DNA of 8,335 bases from Phycisphaerales bacterium (GTDB taxonomy: Bacteria > Planctomycetota > Phycisphaerae > Phycisphaerales > SM1A02). Below, piece after piece: positions 1 to 5,523 of the stretch (position 1 is the first letter of the stretch; every line of letters starts with the position of its first letter). The translations under genes and the position numbers were made by a program. The notes below the pieces were generated by a model, which had not been told where the DNA came from, searched no databases, and saw only the letters and a list, made by a program, of their open reading frames with translations. Where the stretch lies: the NCBI GenBank assembly GCA_007135295.1, contig SLJD01000437.1:1-8335 (forward strand), in the 5' to 3' direction.

Positions 1-1
1 G

Positions 2-904
2 TTCGCATATGGCACCGAGGCCCGATTTCGTGTTGCGGTGTTCCGTCAACGCGGCGATATAACGCTCGTGCTTCGATTGATTCCAAACGAACTGCTGACA
101 TTTGAGCAGATCGGCCTGCCGAACATCTGCCGTGAACTGATTCGACGGCCACGCGGCATGTTCATTGTCACCGGTCCCACGGGGTCAGGCAAGACGACGT
201 CTCTGGCCACCATGGTCGATCACATCAACATGAATCTCGATCGGCATATTCTCACGGTTGAGGATCCGATCGAATATTACCATTACCACAAAAAGTCAGT
301 CGTCAACCAGCGTGAACTGGGAGTGGATGTGCCCAGCTTCGCCGAAGCCCTCCGTCGAGCCCTTCGTGCCGACCCGGATGTGATTCTCGTCGGAGAAATG
401 CGCGACCTTGAAACCATTGAGGCCGCGATCAGGGCGGCGGAAACGGGCCACCTTGTCTTTGCTACGCTCCATACGACGGGTGCGGCTGGCACCATCAACC
501 GAATCATTGACGCCTTCCCGGTCAATCAGCAGGCCCAGGTTCGGGTGCAGCTCTCGGTGACGCTGATCTGCGTGCTCAGCCAAGTCTTGCTTGCTCGAAC
601 AGACAAGCCCGGGCGTGTCGCAGCGTATGAGTTCCTCGTCGTCACGCCAGCCGTCTCGAACCTTATCCGTGAGAACAAGACGTTCCGGATCGACTCGGCC
701 ATTCAGACCGGGAAGAAGTTCGGCATGCAACTGCTGGACGATCACCTCTGGAGTCTCTACAGCAGCGGCCTGATCGCAGCGGAAGAAATGATCGACAAGA
801 GCCGTGACCCAGGCGAGCTTACCGAGCGGGTTCATCGGACCGGCGGCAATGTCGGCCGGACCGAGTTGGACAGTGAAGAGAATGCAGCCGGGGCGAGTGG
901 GTGA
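2..904 (+). CDS. pilT: Type IV pilus retraction ATPase PilT (5' end outside window)
   Basis: PilT is a cytoplasmic hexameric ATPase that disassembles type IV pili at the inner-membrane base and so retracts the filament. The frame is open to the window edge: codons from position 2 read FAYGTEARFRVAVFRQRG, the expected PilT sequence before its core, so the GTG at 38 is internal and about 70 N-terminal residues are missing (inferred from usual family length). Counting from that GTG codon, the Walker A motif GPTGSGKT is at 46-53, the Asp box ILTVEDPIEY at 71-80, Walker B RADPDVILVGEMRD at 110-123, and the His box TGHLVFATLHT at 137-147. AVSNLIREN near 205-213 matches the PilT AIRNLIRE signature, and GMQLLDDHLWSL follows near 229-240. 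There is no tetracysteine zinc motif, which argues against PilB/GspE. A polar tail of about 20 residues ends the protein. A gap of 366 bases separates it from the assembly ATPase gene, so it may be transcribed separately. Confidence 0.95.
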   Translation, partial: FAYGTEARFRVAVFRQRGDITLVLRLIPNELLTFEQIGLPNICRELIRRPRGMFIVTGPTGSGKTTSLATMVDHINMNLDRHILTVEDPIEYYHYHKKSVVNQRELGVDVPSFAEALRRALRADPDVILVGEMRDLETIEAAIRAAETGHLVFATLHTTGAAGTINRIIDAFPVNQQAQVRVQLSVTLICVLSQVLLARTDKPGRVAAYEFLVVTPAVSNLIRENKTFRIDSAIQTGKKFGMQLLDDHLWSLYSSGLIAAEEMIDKSRDPGELTERVHRTGGNVGRTELDSEENAAGASG

Positions 905-946
905 GGCGACGTCTATCGCTGCCAATGGCGGAATCCCCACTGTCGT

Positions 947-959
947 TGTCATCATGACA
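947..959. repeat. 13-base perfect palindrome, possible operator
   Basis: TGTCAT and ATGACA flank a single central C, giving a perfect 6-bp inverted repeat 43 bases after the pilT stop. Symmetry of this size suits a dimeric DNA-binding protein. A chance occurrence in a gap of this length is quite possible, and no second copy was noticed. It lies more than 200 bases upstream of the candidate promoter, so any regulatory role is speculative. Confidence 0.25.
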
Positions 960-1127
960 GGAACCACCGACGACCCACACACGAACTGCTTAAAGGACAT
1001 GCTTGCCCACAGACTGCCAAAATCCATGTGTCTGATACGGTTCAGGCGGCATCGGGAGGTTGCATTGCGATCGTCAGGTGGCAAGATGGAGAGTGGTATG
1101 GGGTCGGTTGAGGGCGGATGTGAGTAA

Positions 1128-1153
1128 GTTGCCGAGCTTGGTGGGGCGGCAAC
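1128..1153 (+). other. 7-bp hairpin in the pilT-pilB gap
   Basis: GTTGCCG (1128-1134) pairs perfectly with CGGCAAC (1147-1153) across a 12-base loop. No run of T follows, so it is not a classical intrinsic terminator. It could still mark a 3' end, for example one formed with Rho, or be incidental. It lies just upstream of the candidate -10 element. Confidence 0.3.
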
Positions 1154-1177
1154 GGGATAGGCGGCCGGGCTGGTGCG

Positions 1178-1186
1178 TGAGATAAT
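1178..1186 (+). promoter_or_regulatory. Candidate extended -10 promoter for the assembly operon
   Basis: TGAGATAAT matches the extended -10 pattern (TG, one base, then TATAAT-like GATAAT with five of six matches). No good -35 box is visible 16-18 bases upstream, which extended -10 promoters can do without. Transcription would start near 1193, giving a leader of roughly 75-80 bases before the ATG at 1271. The call rests on consensus and position only, and planctomycete promoters are poorly defined. Confidence 0.3.
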
Positions 1187-1256
1187 GAAATGAGCGGTCA
1201 AGGCTATTGAACGGGATATTGAGACCTTGCGGATCCGGGGGCCGTTTCGAAGTGAT

Positions 1257-1263
1257 GGAAGGA
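1257..1263 (+). promoter_or_regulatory. Shine-Dalgarno of the GspE/PilB gene
   Basis: GGAAGGA lies seven bases before the ATG at 1271. It is the best ribosome binding sequence near the gene start and supports that ATG. Confidence 0.7.
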
Positions 1264-1270
1264 TATAGAC

Positions 1271-3049
1271 ATGGCCACATCGTCCGGTTCAAGTGGACCA
1301 GGCACTGAGCAAAAGAAGCCGGACCCCAGTGAGCTGAAAGGCCGGCGGCTCGGCCGCGTGCTGACCAAGCTCGGCTGCGTGACGCGCGATCAGGTGCAGG
1401 AAGCGCTGCAGTTGCAGAAGACACGCAAGGAGCCGATCGGGCAGTTGCTCGTCGACCTTGGCTATATTTCTCAGGATGATGTGCTTGAAGCGTTGGCTGG
1501 TCAGGCCGGGATGCGCCTTGTTCACATCGACTCCGACCAGATTCCGGATGATGCGATTGAAGCACTGCCGGCTGAAACGGCTACGACATTCCAGGTCGTT
1601 CCGTTGGCCTATGACGAGGGCAGCAGGACGATCACGATCGCGTTGAAATCGCCCGACAATTTTCGCGCGGTGGACGACCTGAAGCTGATGATGGGATTCA
1701 AGGTCAATGCCGTCGTCGCGCCACCGGAAGAGATCGATGCCGTGCTGGCCAAGAAGTACGCGGGAGACGGGCCGTCACTCGCCAACGTCATGGCGGAGAT
1801 GGATGATTCGGATTCGCTCTCGGCCCTGCAGGGGCGGGGGGATTCGGTTGACCTCGATCAGTTGAGTGAGGCGGCTGAGGACAACAAGGTGATCCGCCTG
1901 GTGAACCTTGTTCTCCTGCAGGCGATCAAGGACAAGGCCTCGGACATTCACTTCGAACCGTTCGAGGAAGAGTTCAAGATGCGTTACCGCATCGACGGCG
2001 TGTTGTACGAGATGATTCCACCGCCCAAGCACTTGGCGCTGGCGATCGTCTCCCGTATCAAAGTGATGGCCAACCTGGACATTGCTGAACGCCGACTGCC
2101 GCAGGACGGGCGGATCGAGCTCCAGGTCGGCGGGGCGCCCGTCGACCTTCGTGTGGCGGTGCTGCCGACTGTGTTCGGTGAATCGGTGGTCATGCGGGTA
2201 CTTGACCGATCGAACATCTCACTGTCGCTGGACAAGGTCGGGCTTCGGGATGATGAACTGGAAGAGACACGGGAGATCATTCGCAAGCCCAACGGTATCG
2301 TGGTGGTCACCGGCCCGACCGGTTCCGGCAAGACGACCACGCTCTACGCGGCCCTTGCGGAACTCAATGACCCGGAAGTCAAGATTCTGACCGCAGAGGA
2401 TCCGGTCGAATATGACATCGACGGCCTTGTTCAGTGCCAGGTCAATACCGAGCAGGACCTGACGTTTGCCCGGCTGCTTCGATCGTTCCTGCGTCAGGAC
2501 CCTGACATTATTCTGGTCGGTGAGATCCGCGATCTTGAGACCGCACAGATCGCCGTGCAGGCATCGCTGACCGGCCACCTTGTCTTCTCGACCCTGCACA
2601 CGAATGACGCGCCTTCATCGATCCTTCGTCTGCTCGACCTGGGGATGGAGGCGTTCCTGTTGACGGCGACGATTGAGGCTATTGTCGCCCAGCGTCTCGT
2701 GCGGAGAATCTGCCTTAAGTGCAAGGAGCAGTACACGCCTACTCCGGAGCAGTTGATGGAACTGCAACTCCGGCCGGAAGACGTCGAGGGACGTGAATTC
2801 TCACGCGGACGCGGTTGTGATCAATGCAATCACAGCGGGTATCGCGGCCGACGGGCCTTGTTCGAAATCATGCGACTGGACGACCATATCCGTGACATGG
2901 TCATGGATCAGGCGTCGACGGACGCTTTGCGGATTGAAGCGAGGAAGCGCGGCATGCGCACACTTCGCGAATCGGGGCTTCTGTCGATTTACGAAGGCCA
3001 GACCACGATCGATGAAGTGGTTCGCGAGACGATGACCGAAGAAGACTGA
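1271..3049 (+). CDS. pilB: Assembly ATPase, PilB/GspE family, with MshEN N-terminal module
   Basis: This cytoplasmic hexameric ATPase drives filament extension by acting on the PilC/GspF platform. At 592 residues it is slightly longer than typical PilB. An MshEN (GspE-II N-terminal) module lies at about 26-160, with two tandem 24-residue motifs at 26-49 (starting RLGRVLTKLG) and 55-78 (starting PIGQLLVDLG). The N2 region (about 205-340) includes KDKASDIHFEP at 220-230. The ATPase core has Walker A GPTGSGKT at 348-355, Asp box ILTAEDPVEY at 372-381, Walker B RQDPDIILVGEIRD at 408-421 and His box TGHLVFSTLHTNDA at 434-447. A zinc-binding tetracysteine motif is formed by C481, C484, C516 and C519. 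All catalytic motifs look intact. The start has a strong Shine-Dalgarno sequence. The PilC/GspF gene follows after a 63-base gap. GspE is the alternative name; the adjacent pilT favours PilB, but the two families cannot be separated from this window alone. Confidence 0.95.
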   Translation: MATSSGSSGPGTEQKKPDPSELKGRRLGRVLTKLGCVTRDQVQEALQLQKTRKEPIGQLLVDLGYISQDDVLEALAGQAGMRLVHIDSDQIPDDAIEALPAETATTFQVVPLAYDEGSRTITIALKSPDNFRAVDDLKLMMGFKVNAVVAPPEEIDAVLAKKYAGDGPSLANVMAEMDDSDSLSALQGRGDSVDLDQLSEAAEDNKVIRLVNLVLLQAIKDKASDIHFEPFEEEFKMRYRIDGVLYEMIPPPKHLALAIVSRIKVMANLDIAERRLPQDGRIELQVGGAPVDLRVAVLPTVFGESVVMRVLDRSNISLSLDKVGLRDDELEETREIIRKPNGIVVVTGPTGSGKTTTLYAALAELNDPEVKILTAEDPVEYDIDGLVQCQVNTEQDLTFARLLRSFLRQDPDIILVGEIRDLETAQIAVQASLTGHLVFSTLHTNDAPSSILRLLDLGMEAFLLTATIEAIVAQRLVRRICLKCKEQYTPTPEQLMELQLRPEDVEGREFSRGRGCDQCNHSGYRGRRALFEIMRLDDHIRDMVMDQASTDALRIEARKRGMRTLRESGLLSIYEGQTTIDEVVRETMTEED

Positions 3050-3066
3050 CCCTGAAGGATGATGAC

Positions 3067-3084
3067 GGGCCGATTCAACGGCCC
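3067..3084 (+). other. 6-bp GC hairpin between the ATPase and platform genes
   Basis: GGGCCG (3067-3072) pairs perfectly with CGGCCC (3079-3084) over the loop ATTCAA. It sits between the ATPase stop (3049) and the preferred platform start (3113), upstream of that gene's Shine-Dalgarno sequence. There is no T tract, so read-through is expected. It could be an mRNA stability or processing element. If translation began at 3059 instead, it would be coding. Confidence 0.4.
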
Positions 3085-3101
3085 GGCGAAACGACGCGAC
3101 T

Positions 3102-3105
3102 GGAG
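3102..3105 (+). promoter_or_regulatory. Shine-Dalgarno that selects the platform gene start at 3113
   Basis: GGAG lies seven bases before the ATG at 3113. The upstream in-frame ATGs at 3059 and 3062 have GAAGG (3054-3058) only zero or three bases away, which is too close for good initiation. The protein from 3113 begins MPTYAYEALNSAGK, the usual first residues of PilC/GspF. Confidence 0.7.
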
Positions 3106-3112
3106 TGCTGTT

Positions 3113-4402
3113 ATGCCGACTTATGCTTACGAAGCACTGAACTCTGCGGGGAAGCCCCAGAAAGGGAGCGTGGAGGCCAATTCAAGTGAAGAGGCCATCG
3201 CGCGGATTAAGAGCCAAGGGTATTTCCCGACGTCGGTCCGTGAGCAGAAGGTCAAGGCGGACGCGGCGGAAGGCAAGACGGCCGGCGAGGGTGTCAAGAA
3301 GCGACGGAAAAAGCGGGGCGGGGAACTCTCGCTCAGCATCGGCGGGGTGGGTCAGAAGAAGCTGACGAACTTCACCCGGCAGTTGTCCACGCTGCAGGAT
3401 GCCGGTCTGCCACTGCTGAGATCACTGCAGATTCTTGAATCTCAGCAAAAGCCGGGCAAGCTTAAATCCATTCTCGGTGGCGTCGTCGATGATGTCGAAG
3501 GCGGCAGCACGCTGTCTGACGCGATGGCAAAGCACCCCAAGGCGTTCGATCGCCTGTATTGCAAGATGGTCAATGCCGGCGAGATCGGCGGTGTGTTGGA
3601 TGTGATCCTTCAGCGACTGGCAGATTTTATGGAGAAGGCCCAGCGCCTTCGAACCCGAATTCGCGGTGCCATGATCTATCCGATTGCGGTGATTGCCATC
3701 GCCGTGGCTATTGTCACCGGCATCATGTACTTCGTGATTCCGAAGTTCCAGGAGATCTTCGACGATTTCGAAGTGCAGTTGCCGTACCTGACTGTCATGC
3801 TGGTCGAAGCGAGCAGTTGGGTGGCGGGGACAATGCCCCGCCAGACGATACCGGGGTGGATATGGATTCTGGCTTCGCCATTCCTCGTGTACCTCTTTTT
3901 CAAGCTCATCAGGAAAACCGGTCCAGGCCGGGCCGCTACGGATATTGTCCGTGTGCGAATACCGGTTATCGGCCCGTTGGTGCAGAAGACAGCAGTCGCA
4001 CGATTCACGCGGACGCTCGGGACGTTGATCTCTGCCGGTGTTCCGATTCTCGAAGCGATCATGATTACACGCGACACATCGGGCAACTACGTCTATGAAA
4101 AGGCGTTGACGAAAGTGCACGATTCGATTCGCGAAGGCGAAACCTTTGCCGGCCCGTTGCGTGAGGCGAAAGTCTGCGACGCGCTCGTTGTGAACATGAT
4201 CGATGTCGGCGAGGAGACCGGTGACCTTGACAAGATGCTCATGAAGATCGCGGACAACTACGACGAAGAGGTCGAGGTCGCGGTCCAAGGCCTGCTTCGC
4301 CTGCTCGAACCGGCGCTCGTGGTGGTTCTTGGCATCATCATCGGCTCGATCGTGCTGGCGCTGTTCCTGCCATTGGTCGCCCTGATTGACTCGGTTTCGT
4401 GA
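3113..4402 (+). CDS. pilC: Inner-membrane platform protein, PilC/GspF family
   Basis: This polytopic protein is the membrane platform that the assembly and retraction ATPases act on to insert or remove pilin subunits. From the ATG at 3113 it has 429 residues, close to family length. The N-terminal MPTYAYEALNSAGK is typical, and a Lys/Arg-rich linker (about 44-70) follows. Two T2SSF repeats occupy about 86-209 and 297-420. They open with the parallel segments FTRQLSTLQDAGLPLLRSL and FTRTLGTLISAGVPILEAI, and each contains a matching GE motif (NAGEIGGVLD near 154-163, DVGEETGDLD near 364-373). Predicted membrane segments are at about 186-208, 249-265 and 398-424. An open frame extends upstream to an ATG at 3059, adding 18 residues unlike the family, so the later start is preferred. 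The first pseudopilin follows after 68 bases. GspF is the equivalent name in type II secretion. Confidence 0.95.
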   Translation: MPTYAYEALNSAGKPQKGSVEANSSEEAIARIKSQGYFPTSVREQKVKADAAEGKTAGEGVKKRRKKRGGELSLSIGGVGQKKLTNFTRQLSTLQDAGLPLLRSLQILESQQKPGKLKSILGGVVDDVEGGSTLSDAMAKHPKAFDRLYCKMVNAGEIGGVLDVILQRLADFMEKAQRLRTRIRGAMIYPIAVIAIAVAIVTGIMYFVIPKFQEIFDDFEVQLPYLTVMLVEASSWVAGTMPRQTIPGWIWILASPFLVYLFFKLIRKTGPGRAATDIVRVRIPVIGPLVQKTAVARFTRTLGTLISAGVPILEAIMITRDTSGNYVYEKALTKVHDSIREGETFAGPLREAKVCDALVVNMIDVGEETGDLDKMLMKIADNYDEEVEVAVQGLLRLLEPALVVVLGIIIGSIVLALFLPLVALIDSVS

Positions 4403-4405
4403 GGC

Positions 4406-4455
4406 CGGAGCCAGGCCGGCCAGGCTCATCAGGTCAGGGCCATGCAATGGCTCCG
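4406..4455 (+). repeat. Inverted repeat in the platform-pseudopilin gap
   Basis: CGGAGCCA (4406-4413) and TGGCTCCG (4448-4455) form a perfect 8-bp inverted repeat around 34 bases. The interior holds the 8-base palindrome GGCCGGCC (4414-4421). The structure starts just after the platform stop codon and ends just before the Shine-Dalgarno sequence of the first pseudopilin gene. A folded RNA here could separate or stabilise the pseudopilin part of the transcript, or modulate its translation. That role is inferred from position. No T tract is present. Confidence 0.45.
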
Positions 4456-4458
4456 CCC

Positions 4459-4465
4459 GGAGAAG
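4459..4465 (+). promoter_or_regulatory. Shine-Dalgarno that selects the first pseudopilin start at 4471
   Basis: GGAGAAG lies five bases before the ATG at 4471. Other in-frame starts are the GTG at 4399 (overlapping the platform stop), the ATG at 4447 and the ATG at 4498. None has a comparable ribosome binding sequence. Confidence 0.65.
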
Positions 4466-4470
4466 CACGT

Positions 4471-5523
4471 ATGCGTCAGAATTGCCACAATGCCCGCATG
4501 CGATCAGCCCGACGTGGTTTTTCCATCGTCGAGTTGCTGATTACGCTGGCGATCATCGTGATCCTCCTCAGTATCGTGTTGGTGGCACTGGACCGGGCCA
4601 GTCGCCGCGCGCAAGAGGCCAACACATCGTTTCTCATGGGTTCCATTACGCAGGGACTGGCGAGGTTCAAGGACGATCATGGCTATCTTCCCCCAGTTCT
4701 CGATTCCGCACGGGGACTCGATGGATTCGGATGGACTGACGACCAGGGACGACCTCGCACACCTGTCCCGCCATCCGATCCGGGGGAAGTAGATGCCTAC
4801 GCCGACGAATTGCAGGAGTGGTACTCGGTGACATCAATTGCTGAGTATCTGCTCGGCTATGGCGATGCGACAGAGACCGGCTACGACGGGCTTGGTATTC
4901 GAAGTCCGGGTCCCGATGGATACTGGAACGTCGGGGCTCAATTGCCTTCATGCGTCACAAGCGATCTCGGCACGTTGCAGGCACGCCGAAACTTCCTAGG
5001 GGAAGCGGTCTGCAACAATGTCAGCGAGCGATACCGAAGCGGGCGTGTGTACAACTCCTACATCGACCTTCGGGATGACCGGATCCTGGCGAGCATTGCG
5101 CCGAATGACCCCGGTCAAGTTCTTTTCCCTGGCGACGAAGGGTTCGATGATCCTGACCGGCCGCGGGTAATCGTGGATTACTGGGGCGAGCCGATCCGGT
5201 ACTACCGCCGTCCGCACCCCATTGCGACACCAGACCAGCCTTACCAGCGGCGGGACGACGGTGACCTCGTATACGGCACACTCGCTGATGTTTTTGTGCT
5301 GCGACCATTTCAGTTGCCGTCGTCCGAAGACGGTCTGTTGCCGGCCCTCGCTGACGCAGCCGGATCTGCAAGAACAACGATGGAGTTACGGACTGCGGAG
5401 TTCGCTATCTTCTCTTCCGGACCGAATCGCATGGCCAATAATGAATACCGTTACGATCATCCGGACTATGGCGCTGCGACGGACGAGGCGAATCGTGACA
5501 ACATCGTGGAGCTGGGCCGATGA
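4471..5523 (+). CDS. GspG-like pseudopilin 1 (large, 350 residues)
   Basis: This is a class III prepilin-like protein, expected to be cleaved by prepilin peptidase and built into the filament outside the inner membrane. From the ATG at 4471 the leader is 16 residues ending ARRG, then FSIVELLITL with Glu at mature +5 and a hydrophobic helix to about residue 40. GLARFKDDHGYLPPV at 62-76 matches the GspG-type helix-to-loop junction. The C-terminal half holds DYWGEPIRYYRR (236-247), FSSGPNR (314-320) and EANRDNI (339-345), reminiscent of the GspG calcium-loop region. The mature part, about 334 residues, is more than twice a classical GspG, with a large insertion at about 80-230. C161 and C181 could form a disulfide. 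The helix suits a shaft subunit, but the bulk suggests a lineage-specific or minor role. The stop overlaps the next start (ATGA). Confidence 0.88.
   Translation: MRQNCHNARMRSARRGFSIVELLITLAIIVILLSIVLVALDRASRRAQEANTSFLMGSITQGLARFKDDHGYLPPVLDSARGLDGFGWTDDQGRPRTPVPPSDPGEVDAYADELQEWYSVTSIAEYLLGYGDATETGYDGLGIRSPGPDGYWNVGAQLPSCVTSDLGTLQARRNFLGEAVCNNVSERYRSGRVYNSYIDLRDDRILASIAPNDPGQVLFPGDEGFDDPDRPRVIVDYWGEPIRYYRRPHPIATPDQPYQRRDDGDLVYGTLADVFVLRPFQLPSSEDGLLPALADAAGSARTTMELRTAEFAIFSSGPNRMANNEYRYDHPDYGAATDEANRDNIVELGR

Larger units (their letters stand above)
905..1270. other. Intergenic region between pilT and the assembly ATPase gene; no gene seen
   Basis: This is the only large gap in an otherwise tightly packed cluster. 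Open frames cross it on both strands, but all start or end inside flanking genes, lack a convincing ribosome binding site and encode nothing recognisable, as expected by chance in GC-rich DNA. It contains a 13-base palindrome (947-959), a 7-bp hairpin (1128-1153), an extended -10-like sequence (1178-1186) and a strong Shine-Dalgarno sequence at its right end (1257-1263). The simplest reading is the end of the pilT unit followed by the promoter and leader of the assembly operon. No T-tract terminator was found. Confidence 0.6.

Noticed and set aside
804..1127. 107-codon + strand frame overlapping the end of pilT and running into the gap
   Set aside because: About a third of it lies in another frame of pilT, there is no clear ribosome binding site, and the protein resembles nothing recognisable.
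1128..1153. Intrinsic terminator after pilT
   Set aside because: The stem is only 7 bp with a 12-base loop, lies over 220 bases after the stop and is not followed by a T run.
296..1201. 301-codon - strand frame across the end of pilT and the gap
   Set aside because: It is antisense to the highly conserved pilT core and lacks recognisable motifs; long antisense frames are common in GC-rich genes.
1074..1565. 163-codon - strand frame across the gap and the 5' end of the assembly ATPase gene
   Set aside because: Antisense to the conserved MshEN region, with low-complexity Arg/Pro/Ser composition and no family resemblance.
3059..3112. 18-residue N-terminal extension of the platform protein
   Set aside because: The residues do not look like the family N-terminus, the ribosome binding sequence is too close to the ATG, and a good start lies at 3113.
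3422..4468. 348-codon - strand frame opposite the platform gene
   Set aside because: It mirrors a confident PilC/GspF gene and its product, rich in His, Arg and Asp, has no recognisable domain.
4399..4470. 24-residue N-terminal extension of pseudopilin 1 from a GTG overlapping the platform stop
   Set aside because: It would give a 40-residue leader; the ATG at 4471 has a good ribosome binding sequence and gives a normal 16-residue leader.
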